From assembly GCA_009763385.1 (NCBI GenBank), contig CM019831.1, positions 84,479,845 through 84,543,844 on the forward strand: a stretch of 64,000 nt of DNA. Direction: 5' to 3'. The translations under genes and the position numbers were made by a program. This stretch comes from Coix lacryma-jobi var. lacryma-jobi (taxonomy: Eukaryota; Streptophyta; Magnoliopsida; Poales; Poaceae). The notes below the pieces were generated by a model, which saw only the letters and a program-made list of their open reading frames with translations, searched no databases and had not been told where the DNA came from. Shown here one piece after another: positions 43,722 through 53,599 of this stretch (positions are counted from its first letter, which is position 1; each line of letters opens with the position of its first letter).

Positions 43722-44372
43722 TAGCGAGGCCCCGTTTTACTTTTAACGAGGCTCGCGCACTGTTCACGTGAGCTTGTTTGGAAAAAACAACGACGGCCCT
43801 TTTTCCTTTAGCGGGGCTCACGCATTTGCTCTCGTGAGCTTGTTTTGAAAAAACAGCGACGCCCCCTTTTTCTTTAGCGAGGCTCGCGCATTTGCTCTCG
43901 TGAGCTTGTTTTGAAAAAACAGCGACGCCCCCTTTTTCTTTTGCGAGGCTCGCGCATTTGCTCTCGAGAGCTTGTTTTGGAAAAACAGCGATGTCCCCTT
44001 CTTCTTTTAGCGAGGCTCGCGCATTTGCTCTCGTGAGCTTGTTTGGAAAAAATAGCGACGCCCCCTTTTTCCTTTAGCGGGGCTCACGCATTTGCTCTCG
44101 TGAGCTTGTTTTGAAAAAACAGCGACGCCCCCTTTTTCTTTTGCGAGGCTCGCGCATTTGCCCTCGTGAGCTTGTTTTGAAAAAACAGCGATGTCCCCTT
44201 TTTCTTTTAGCGAGGCTCGCGCATTTGCTCTCGTGAGCTTGTTTGGAAAAAACAGCGACGCCCCCTTTTTCCTTTAGCGGGGCTCACGCATTTTGCTCTC
44301 GTGAGCTTGTTTTGAAAAAACAGCGACGCCACCTTTTTCTTTAGCGAGGCTCGCGCAATGCTTTTTAACACG
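43722..44372. repeat. tandem array 1, 66-67 bp unit, about 10 copies
   Basis: Unit starts recur at about 43757, 43822, 43888, 43954, 44021, 44088, 44154, 44221, 44288 and 44355. Core text: GAGGCTCGCGCATTTGCTCT, then CGTGAGCTTGTTTTGAAAAA and ACAGCGACGCCCC. Variants with GGGGCTCACGCA recur every 4 and then 3 units, showing amplification of multi-unit blocks. Confidence 0.95.
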
Positions 44373-44433
44373 CTGATTTGGAGAGGATAGCGACCCGTAC
44401 GTCTGTAGTCATTCTTTCGAGGGTGCTACATTG

Positions 44434-44578
44434 GTCGGGCGAGGCGGGAGAAAGTGCACCCGCCCGGGGCCTGACTTGGAGGTCTCGGGTGAGACGGAGA
44501 ATGCGCGCCCGCCTGAGGCCTGACTTGGAGGGCTCGGGCGAGACGGAGAATGCGCGCCCGCCCGAGGCCTGACTTTGC
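44434..44578. repeat. tandem array 2, 49 bp unit, 3 copies
   Basis: GC-rich units of about 49 bases (CTCGGGCGAGACGGAGAATG, CGCGCCCGCC, GAGGCCTGACTTGGA) at about 44434, 44483 and 44532. The first copy is diverged. Confidence 0.85.
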
Positions 44579-44587
44579 TTGTGCGAG

Positions 44588-45091
44588 CGTGCTTGACTTT
44601 TTGGACTTCGCGCCTCCCCTTATCTTAGGCGGAGGTGAAGTTTGCTTTTTTGCGAGCCCCTGTCGTTTGTGCCAGGGTGCTCGACTTTTTGGGACTTCGC
44701 GCCTCCCCTTATCTTAGGCGGAGGTGAAGTTTGCTTTTTTGCGAGCCCCTGTCGTTTGTGCCAGGGTGCTCGACTTTTTGGGACTTCGCGTCTCCCCTTA
44801 TCTTAGGCGGAGGTGAAGTTTGCTTTTTGCGAGCCCCTGTCATTTGTGCCAGGGTGCTCGACTTTTTGGGACTTCGCGCCTCCCCATATCTTAGGCGGAG
44901 GTGAAGTTTGCTTTTTTGCGAGCCCCTGTCGTTTGTGTCAGGGTGCTCGACTTTTTGGGACTTCGCGTCTCCCCTTATCTTAGGCGGAGGTGAAGTTTGC
45001 TTTTTGCGAGCCCCTGTCGTTTGTGCTAGGGTGCCCGACTTTTTGGGACTTCGCGCCTCCCCTTATCTTAGGCGGAGGTGAAGTTTGCTTT
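44588..45091. repeat. tandem array 3, 88-89 bp unit, about 6 copies
   Basis: The CGCG(C/T)CTCC landmark recurs at 44609, 44698, 44787, 44875, 44964 and 45052. The units contain ATCTTAGGCGGAGGTGAAGT and GCGAGCCCCTGTCGTTTGTG. Units alternate between CGCGCCTCC and CGCGTCTCC in part, again suggesting block duplication. Confidence 0.95.
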
Positions 45092-45362
45092 GAAAAGAAA
45101 AGTAATGTTTTTCGAAGCAATCTTAGCAGGTTTTCATCGAATGTAGCGCTTTTGAAAGAGACCCGCTTTTTTGATGTTTTGGAGATTTTACTTTTTTGGA
45201 GGTTCTAACCTGTATTAATGCTTTGGATACTGCCTCGTTCAAAAAACCTTACGCCCCTTCGTAAGGAAAAAGAGTGCAGCTCCTGTTTTTGTTAAGTACA
45301 TGAATGTAGATAACGTAAGATGTGACAAAGATTACATATCGCGAGGGCTCGCTAAGGCTCCG
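45092..45362 (-). other. spacer between tandem arrays and pol end
   Basis: About 270 bases, no gene seen; downstream of the pol stop on the minus strand. Confidence 0.6.
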
Positions 45363-48300
45363 CTATGGGTAGAATTTGCGAAGGTCGTCAATGTTCCAGG
45401 TGTGTGGTAGGATATTGCCTTCGCTGTCGGAGAGATGGAAAGAGCCTGGACGATTGCATTCTGCGATCAGGAACGGGCCTGTCCACTTAGGCTGAAACTT
45501 TCCGGCCATGTTGGCGTTTTGTTTACGGATGAGGACGAGGTCACCCTTCTGCAAGTTTTTGATTCTGACCTTTTTGTCTCTCCATTTTTTGGTCTCTTCC
45601 TGATACTTGCGAAGGTTGTGCACTGCGCTGCATCTTGTTTCTTCTAGTAAGTCTTTGTCAATCAGGTTAGCTGGCTCATCATTTGCGAGGGTTGTTCTTG
45701 GTGAAACGTATTTTAGCTCCTCTGGTAGCACGGCTTCTTCGCCGAACAGAAGTTTGAAGGGTGTGAATTTGGTTGCTCGGCATTCGGAGGTATTGTGAGA
45801 CCAGGTGACTGAAGTTAGCTCGTCTGCCCATTTGCCTTTGGGTCTGCCTTGCAACTTTTTGGATATGGATTGGAAGATTGTTGTGTTGGCTCTTTCAACT
45901 AGGCCATTGGATTGCGGGTGTCGGACTAAGGCGAAGCATAGAATTATTCCGATTTGTGCGCAGAATTCTTTGAAAACCTCGCTGTCAAACTGGGTGCCAT
46001 TGTCGACGGTTAGATGTTGGGGAACTCCGAAATGACAAACTATTTGCTGCCAAAAAAACTTTTTTACTGCGAGGGAGGTTATGGAGGACAGCGGTCTTGT
46101 TTCAGTCCATTTTGTGAAATACTCCACTGCTACCACCGCATAGCGAAGGTTCCCCGGAGCCGTCGGTAGTGGACCCACGAGATCCATTGCCCACCTTTGC
46201 AGAGGCCAAGTTGGGCATATGAGGGTTGTGAGAGCCCCTGGGGTGTTCTGGTTTTTTGCTGTCAGTTGACAACCCTCGCACTGCTTGACAATGGTTTCAG
46301 CATCTCTCAGCGCAGTTGGCCAGTAGAAACCTTGCCGGAAAGCTTTTCCTACTAGTGCCCTCGGGCCATTATGTGAACCACATATACCTTCGTGGATGAG
46401 TTTGAGAATGTCATTACCTTTGGACTGTGACACGCACTTGAGCCAAGGTGAGGTTACCGAAGCTTTGAATAGGGTGTTATCCACAATCTTGTACCCTTGC
46501 GCTCTTTGTTTTAGTCTGTTCTCTTCTTCTTTAGAGCTGGGTTCATGGAGTCCTTTGATGTAGGCCATGATAGGTGCTCTCCAATCCTCGCACTGAATTG
46601 CGCTGATCAGCTTGATGCTGACTTCGGGAGCTTCGAAGGCTGACCGAGTGGTAACCTCGTAGAACACATCCGGTGGAAGCTGTAGCTGCTGTGCGGCTGC
46701 TTTGGCTAAGCAATCAGCCTCGCTGTTTTCGGTTCTTGATATTGCTTTTACAGTTATGCCGAGGAAGAAGGATTCTAACCTTCGGACATATTGAAAATAT
46801 TTTTGGAGCTCTGGATCTTTTGCTTTGTAGTTCTTTTCAATGTGCCCCGCAATGACTTGAGAGTCTGTGTTGATGAGTGCCCTTCGGACTGATAACGATC
46901 GCAGCCTTGAGAGTGCCAGAATGACAGCTTCGTACTCTGCAGAGTTGTTTGTGCACTTGAAGTCAAGCCTTTATGCGTATCTCAGCTTCGACCCGGAGGG
47001 CGAGATTAGAACGGCCGAGGCACCGGCTCCAGTTGCACCCCAGGCCCCATCGACGTAAACGATCCAAAACTGGTCGTGCTGCAGCTCACCGGGGCGAGGG
47101 TCGGGTGTCCATTCTGCTATGAAATCAGCCAGCACTTGTGATTTGACTGTTGTTCTGCCAACGAAGGTTACGGCATAACTGTTAAGCTCGACTGCCCATT
47201 TTGCTATTCTTCCAACTGCTTCGTTGTTTTTGAAAATGTTCTCGAGGGGGTACGACGAAGGTACATGGATCTCATGCGCCTGGAAATAGTGCTTGAGCTT
47301 TCTTGATGCCATAACGACGGCGTATGCTATTTTCTCAAGCTCCGAATAGTTTCTCTTCGGGCCTTCGAGGGTTTCTGAAACATAGTAGATTGGGGCTTGT
47401 CTGGTCTTGTCGTTTTCGCGGTGCTCCTTGATGAGGACTGCGCTTGCTGCGTGTGGCGAGGCTGCGACGTAGAGTAACAATAAATCTCCCTTGCTTGGGC
47501 TGGTTAGGGCAGTCAAGCTGGTCAGATACTTTTTCAACTCCTCGAAGGCCTTTTGCTGCTGGGGACCCCAGTTGAATGGAGCGTTGCTTCTGAGTGTTTC
47601 AAAGAAGGGTAACCCTCGCTCTGCGGATCTGGAGATGAATCTGCTAAGTGCTGCTAAACGACCGGTCAGACGCTGAGCTGCTTTCTTGGTCGCCGGAGGT
47701 TCCATGTTCATGATGGCATCAATCTTCTCAAGGTTAGCTTCGATTCCTCTGGCTGAGACGATGCAACCTAGCAATTTACCTTCGCTTACCCCGAAAACAC
47801 ATTTTTCTGGGTTTAGTTTTAGTCCGGCGGACCGGAGGTTGCTGAATACCCTCGATAAGTCTGGTATGTGGTTCTCTTTTAGTTCACTCTGGACAATGAG
47901 GTCGTCGACATAGGCAGAGACAGCCTGCTCATCCTTGAAAACTTCGGAGGTCATGCGAGCGAAGGTTGAGCCTGCATTTTTCAAACCTTCTGCCATCCTT
48001 CGGAAGCAAAAGGTGCCCGAGGGTGTGATAAAGCTTGTTTTTTCTTCGTCTTCTTCATTCATCCAAATCTGGTGATAGCCTGAAAAGCAATCAAGGAGGG
48101 ATAGCATTTGGCAACCTGCCGCTCTGTCGACCAGGGTGCTTATATTTGGGAGGGGGAAGTCATCCTTCGGACAGGCTTTGTTCAAGCAAGTGAAATCGAC
48201 GCACATTCGCCATTTTTTGTTCTTCTTTTGGACTAGGACCACATTTGAGAGCCAAATTGGGTATTTGACTGGGCGAATGACGCCTGCGTCCAAAAGCCTT

Positions 48301-49271
48301 TTCACCTCAGCCTTCGCTGCCTCCTTTCTTTCTTCTGACATCTTGCGGAGCTTTTGTTTGATTGGGCGATAGCCCGTTTTGATGTTCAGGCTATGCTCGA
48401 TCATTGATCTGTGGACTCCTTTTAGGTCTTCTGCGGACCAAGCGAAGGTGTCGGAGTTTCCTTTGAGGAAAGTGATGAGGTTGTCTTCAGATTGAGGGTC
48501 TAGATTGGCTGAGATGATCACCTTTCTTTCGGCGTTACCCTCGAAGAGTTGTACTTGTTTGGTTTCCTCCTTTGGCACTGCCTTCACTCTGTCATTGCAG
48601 ACTTCACCCTCGTCGCTGATACCGGGGTTTTGAGGTTTTGACAAATTGTGTACATTGCGTTGCCCCGGGGCTACGTTTCCTTCAGCTGTACTTGCAATGT
48701 CCTGGTCCCCGAATACTGCGACCACACCCTTTGGAGCGGGAAGCTTCATGCATAGGTAAGCGGGATGGATGACCGCATTGAACGCGTTTGTGACCCCTCG
48801 ACCGAAAATGGCATTGTATGGGTAGAACATGTCGACGACGTCAAATGTTATATGCTCCGTCCTGCAGTTGATTTCGTCGCTGAAGGTCACGGGCAGAGAA
48901 ATTTTTCCGATAGCTCTCACTTGTTGACCACCGAAGCCGTATAGGGGGTTGTCTGCAGGTTGCAGAAGGTTTCTATCAAGCTTCATGCTGTCGAAGGTTG
49001 AAGCGAACAAGATATCAGCGGAGCTTCCTGTATCGATCAGTATTTTGGTGACAGTCCACCCAGCGAGGTTGGTTTCGATTACCATAGCATTGGTGTGAGG
49101 GTAATCTCTCAGCTTCATGTCACTGGAATCGAAGGTTATGGGGATGTGAGACCAACGACCAAATCTATGGGGTCCTTCGACGGCTACGTGGTGGACTCGT
49201 CTGGCATGTTCCTTCCTCTGCCGTTTGTTACCATGGTCTTCATTTGAACCTCCGGTGATAGCTAGAATCAC
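45363..49271 (-). CDS. Tat pol: protease, reverse transcriptase, two RNase H domains, integrase
   Basis: One frame from about 49271 to 45363, broken only by a TAA at 46971-46973. Protease: ILIDTGSSADILF, then AIFGRGVTNAF. Reverse transcriptase: MCVDFTCLNKACPKDDFPLP and the active site SAYVDDLIVQSE. First RNase H: LLLLYVAASPHAASAVLIKE and ADFIAEW. Second, archaeal-type RNase H: IVYVDGAWGATGAGASAVL before the stop, then NNSAEYEAVILALSRL, NTDSQVIAGHIE and ENSEADCLAKAA after it. Integrase: HEGICGSHNGPRAL/CEGCQ zinc module, catalytic WAMDLVGPLP, VDNGTQFD and NGLVERANTT, ending NIDDLRKFYP. All catalytic residues of the DDE triad are present. The first RNase H lacks the usual Asp in LYVAAS. Apart from the stop the gene is nearly intact, in keeping with the young LTRs. 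Confidence 0.92.
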
Positions 49272-49945
49272 ACCGAAGGTTGATGTTGGATTGTTGATGG
49301 TCGTTTGGCTCGGGGCTTCGGCTTTGACAGGTTGTGGTGCTGGTAACGCGGGGATTGGCGGTGGTGGTGGCAGAGCGTTGCTAGCTTGGTAGGTTGTTGG
49401 AATTTGGTTTTGGGGGGTAGTTGGGTATGTGACTGTGTAAGTTGGATTTTGGCATTGTGGGATTGTGGTTGACTGATAAGAGGTTTGGTTGTGGAGTGGG
49501 TGATGAGTGTAAGAGGGTTGTTGTGAAGGTAGGCCGTAGTTTATGGGGGTATAGTGGTATGGTGGATTTGGTGGGTGGAAACTTGGTTTCCTTGTGTGGT
49601 TGATGGTTCAGGTGTCGGACGAAGCAGCTTTCCTGGATTCCTGGTATTCTTTTCCCTTGGCGAAGCATTCGCATTGCTTTGTTGTGTGTCCCTTTCCCAT
49701 TCCACAGAAGTGACAATACATGTTGGCAGGATCTCGCTGCTTGTACCGCTGATTCGGCGGAGGTGGCAAACCCTGCGGGGCTTGGTTGCTCGGAGGTTGA
49801 GCGTCCCGTCTTTGATCTTGGCAATTTGTTGCTTTGTTGATTGCACCGACGTTGCTTTGCTCTTGGCGAAGGTTGCTTTCTCTCGGTTGGGTGAAACGAT
49901 ACAAAGAAGATTAGTATGCCCCTGCACAAGGATGACACGCCAAAC
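49272..49945 (-). pseudogene. Tat gag remnant, 5' deletion
   Basis: Only the C-terminal part of gag remains. On the minus strand, soon after the 5' LTR, the text RFTQPRESNLRQEQSN begins, then the zinc knuckle CHFCGMGKGHTTKQC near 49700, then a low-complexity Pro/Asn/Thr-rich tail in shifted frames that runs into pol. There is no room for a leader, capsid or matrix region: fewer than 50 bases separate the LTR from gag text. TTTGGCGTGTCATCC next to the LTR could be a primer-binding site (starts TGG) or part of gag at a deletion junction. Confidence 0.75.
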
Positions 49946-50685
49946 TGTTGGGAGCACACTTGCTGAGCCCCCGCACTTGTGCAGGGGAGGGGCGAAGGTG
50001 GCCAAGCGTCGGAGGCGGTAGCGAAGGTAAGGCGGAAGTGGAAAGATGCTCAATTCCCCAAAGGGTCGTCCCCTTACACTGTTCATCCCCTTGGTATTTA
50101 TAGGGAATACCAAGGGGCACGGGCCAAATTACAAAAGGGTACAGGGAAGATTCCTCACCTCCACGCAGGGAGGAAGGGCAAAAGCGTAAATACACAGCAG
50201 AAGCGGAAACCCTAATCGGCCATCCTCTAATGCGCCGCCACCTGGTTCTTGTTCACCTTCGGGGGAGAGGTGCGGAGGTTCTGACCTTCGGCCGTGCTCG
50301 CCCTTGGGCCCGCACCCCTTCGCCGTCTGCCGGGCCTCCGGCTATACTCGCCTTCGGGGGAGAAGACCGAAGATTTGACCTTCGGCCGTGCTCGCCGGAC
50401 CTTCGGCTTCGCTTGCCTTCGGGACAGCGCACACTCGCCGCTTGCTTGAACCTTCGCTCCAAGCGAAGGTGGCGTTGTGAGCCAGCGAGGGTTGCTTGCA
50501 GTGCGACTGTCGACTTCGACCTACACGGAATGCAACAAAGCAACGAGGGTCGGACCCATGTCCGGTGGTCAGGGTACTGATCCGAAGAAGAGAGGGACTT
50601 CGCAAGGACACATAGATTGCGCGAGGGTTGTTTCCTTGGACACCAGCTTGGGCGTCGCTTCTGCCGAGGGTTCCTTCCCCCAACA
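49946..50685 (-). repeat. 5' LTR of Tat element (740 bp)
   Basis: Same length as the left LTR, with six substitutions by eye and no indel. The hairpin around the TATA box is at 50087-50117. Confidence 0.95.
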
Positions 50686-50690
50686 TCATA
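50686..50690. other. right target-site duplication of Tat element (TCATA)
   Basis: TCATA, matching 38996-39000. Confidence 0.95.
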
Positions 50691-51498
50691 TGTTCATAAT
50701 TCATATTTGGTGATCAGTTTGAGCCTTTTCTAGCTTGTATGCTTTCCAGTGAGTTGTTGGAGCTATACTGTTTAGAGCATCTTTGCATTTTCTTGACTAT
50801 ATTCCTGAAGCTGCTAACTTGCACTATGACTCATATGCATTTTGGAAGGGGGAGAACTTCTCTTGTTGGCACATTTGATGGTGCATTTTCCCAGGGGGAG
50901 GCCTTGCTTGAGATTTATTGTTGCATTTTTCACTTGTTGGTGCATTTTCAACTAAGGGGGATATTTTGGACAAATCATGATTTTGGACAAATCATGCCTC
51001 CCATGTTCAACCAAGGGGAGAGGAATCGGATGTGTGCACCATGCAAGGGGGAGTTTGCTCGTGATAAATTTTTGAAATTTCCAATTGGTTCGGAGCGCTT
51101 TGCTAGTTGTGTTGAGCCTTTGCCTCTATCTTGAGGGACTAGCAGTCGCATCTTTGCTTCAGTTGGTTTTGGGCTTTTCAGTTGATGTCAAGCTTTCTGC
51201 TAGTTGTGTTGAGCCTCTGTGCCTCTGTCTTGAGGGACTAGCATTTTTCTTTGATTTTTCAATTGGTATCTGCTAGCGGTGTTGAGCCTATTCTACCTCT
51301 TCTTGAGGGCTAGCTTTGCTTTGCTTGGTTGCGTCGACCCATTGCCCATGTCTTTGGGGACCAAGTTGTCTTGCTCTTTCCACTTGACCATCTTTGGCTT
51401 TGCTATGCTTTTGGGTCATTTGGTCGAGTTCTCTCCTCTTCTTTCTTCCTTCATTCTATTTCCATCATGATTTGTGTGTGTAGTTGACAATACACTCA
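50691..51498 (+). other. S1 3' untranslated region, second part
   Basis: No gene. It has five PPT-like purine blocks upstream of the final one (near 50844, 50893, 50950, 51009 and 51043: AGGGGGAGA, AGGGGGAGG, AAGGGGGAT, AAGGGGAGA, AAGGGGGAGT). It also has three related units bounded by GCTAG and CTAGC (about 51100-51141, 51199-51243 and 51272-51314) containing TGTTGAGCCT and CTTGAGGG. Multiple polypurine tracts are a described Sirevirus trait. Confidence 0.75.
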
Positions 51499-51511
51499 TC
51501 AAGGGGGAGAT
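51499..51511 (+). other. polypurine tract of S1
   Basis: TCAAGGGGGAGAT directly before the 3' LTR start TGCAGATAC. Confidence 0.9.
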
Positions 51512-53594
51512 TGCAGATACATGGGTGTATGCCGAGTCTCGAGTGATGAGTGATTGTCAACGAGTTTGATCGCAGGTTCTTTGGCTTGTGTTGTGCAGGT
51601 GTCGAGCACGGAGACAGTGATTGAGGGCAAGGTGAAGGTCAAGTAGAGACATGTCGTGCCAACGGACCGGGAGTGGTGAAGGGCGGACGTGAGGCTTGGA
51701 CTGAGGGACCGGTGGCCCAAGGATCAGCTGTGGTGGCTGGCAGCCTGGGACAGAGACGAGCGAAGACTTGCGGGACATGGTGTTGCTCGGGTCGAGGACC
51801 TGGGGACACGTGTCGGTGGACGGGGTGCACGGGCGGTGCATCCCCTCTTCAGTTTCAGATTGGTGGTAGAGCCAGAGAAAAACCATCGGGTGGACGGTTT
51901 CCAGGTTTGGGCCTCAAAACCTAGGTGCTGCAGGTTTGCCGAGTATGGGCCACAAAACTCGGGCTGAGGACGGTTTCCAGGTTTGGGCCTCAAAACCTGG
52001 GTGCTGCGGGTTTGCTGAGTTTGGGCCACAAAACTCAGGCTACGGTCGGCTGGTTTCCCGGTTTGGGCCTCAAAACCGGGGGTTGGTCGTGAAGGCTGGT
52101 TTCCCGGTTTGGGCCTCAAAACTAGGGGCGAAGTCCATGAAAAGGACGAGCGGAGCGGTGGCGGCATGTGGCGGCAATCAGTGAGGTTGCGTCAAGGCAA
52201 CGCTGCCAGTTGTGCGGGCGTGGCCGTCGGATCCACCTACCACCGAGTTGGTCCAGAATAACCCTAGGGTTTAGCTGGTTCGCTCTGTAATTAGACAGGG
52301 GTAGAGTAGGAATTGGAATTAGGATAAGTAGAGGGAGACACCCTCCTCCCATTCCATCTCAGTCATTTACTCTTTGCACTTAGGGTTTCCTGCTCTCCCA
52401 ATCTCCTGCTGTAGCTAGCTGAGATCCGCAGAGAACCAAACCTCTGTGTACTGGAGATTTTGAGGAAGTGAGGCCGTAACCTCACTGTTGTAGCGTGTGG
52501 TAGCCACACGGTTGCAGATCGATGACTTGATTTGCGTTTTGTTCGTGTTCTTCGCGTTCTTCGTTTCTCCGCGATTTTCCCGTCACTTGATCTCCCTCTC
52601 TACTGCGTCTTTGCGAAATCCGTTTGAATCAACTTGTTCTTTATAGTGAGGAGATCATTTCCACCAAAGGATTTCATCTAACTCCTCACGAACAAGTAGA
52701 TCGGCTTGATTTTGTTTTTGTGGCGCTTTTTCGGTTCATACTCCTCCCCTTTCGATTTCCCGGTGTTTGAGTTGATTTGAGCAGATGATTTCTTGGGGCT
52801 AGTCTCCTAACTACTCCGTGATCATCCTCTCCAAGTTTGGGAACGTGGGATTTTGGTTTGAATCGATTTGTAGAAGATTTGAGTTGAGGGCGACCAAAAT
52901 CGCCCCTTCTGTTCATCCGCGGACAGTCCACCGCTGGGGTCGCGGACAGTCCGCGCGTCGGGCCTCGACCGAGTCAGTGGTCGCGTGGCTCGGCTGTATT
53001 GTTTCGGTTTGACCGGCGGACAGTCCGCCGTTGGTTTTCGCGGACAGTCCGGGACTGTCCAGGGGACTTGCAGCAGCACTACTGTTTTGGGTTTTCAGCC
53101 AGTGGACAGTTCGGGATCGTCTGGCGGACAGTCCGCTGTAGCCGCGGACAGTACGGGACCCAAGGACCGGACAGTCCGGGAGTCGGCTGCTTGTTGCGGT
53201 TTAGTGAGTTTGCTCTCCCGGCTTCTTCGCTTGATTTCCGGACTTCTCGTTTGGCCCTAGAGTTGACCAAGGAACCTCTCTAGGTATCTTTGCTACTCAT
53301 TAGCATTGATATTTGGAGATTTCTCGATGTAGCCATCTATCTACGTTCGGGACTCAGTTTTCAAGGGGCAAACTTGTGCCGGTGCTTTTGGCGTTTGGTT
53401 TGCTATCACTTTGTGGTGCCTCGCTGCGATCCTAGGGATCATCCGCCCTCTTCCAAGGGTCGTGGGCATCACGATTTTTGTTGAAGCTTTCCGGGGTTGA
53501 TTTTTGGGACATTTGGCCAAAGTTTCGAGAGAAATTTTTGAGCTCACATTCACCCCCCCACTGGTCGCCTTGCTAGTGCTTTCTCGGTCCTTCA
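51512..53594 (+). repeat. 3' LTR of S1 (2083 bp)
   Basis: Near-identical partner of 30208-32291, with differences concentrated in its first 400 bases. It contains the hairpin array (51897-52122) and the CGGACAGTCCG cluster (about 52915-53180), and ends TCGGTCCTTCA. Confidence 0.95.
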
Positions 53595-53599
53595 GCCAG
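53595..53599. other. right target-site duplication of S1 (GCCAG)
   Basis: GCCAG, matching 30203-30207. Confidence 0.9.

Larger units (their letters stand above)
39001..50685 (-). mobile_element. complete Tat-clade Ty3/gypsy element with antisense accessory gene
   Basis: An 11,685 bp element with equal 740 bp LTRs (39001-39740 and 49946-50685) that differ at six positions by eye, and a 5-base TCATA target duplication. gag-pol is on the minus strand, so the right LTR is the 5' LTR. Order along the minus strand: residual gag, protease, reverse transcriptase, two RNase H domains, integrase, three tandem-repeat blocks, antisense gene, 3' LTR. Dual RNase H marks the Tat clade. The layout (tandem repeats and an antisense gene in a long 3' region) recalls maize Grande, from memory. 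Six differences in 740 suggest an insertion of roughly 0.3 million years at the commonly used grass LTR rate. Confidence 0.93.
30208..53594 (+). mobile_element. Sirevirus S1, full element split by a nested Tat element
   Basis: A Ty1/copia element with two LTRs of about 2.08 kb (30208-32291 and 51512-53594), initiator tRNA-Met primer site, gag, pol, long 3' untranslated region and polypurine tract, flanked by GCCAG on both sides. The LTRs differ by a few percent by eye, more than those of the Tat element inserted at 39000/50686, as expected from nesting order. Its coding frames contain in-frame stops, so it is not autonomous now. Without the insert it would be about 11.7 kb. Confidence 0.95.

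Noticed and set aside
43722..45091. Regular repeats that could suggest a CRISPR array
   Set aside because: The units are head-to-tail tandem repeats without unique spacers, inside a plant retrotransposon; there are no cas genes.
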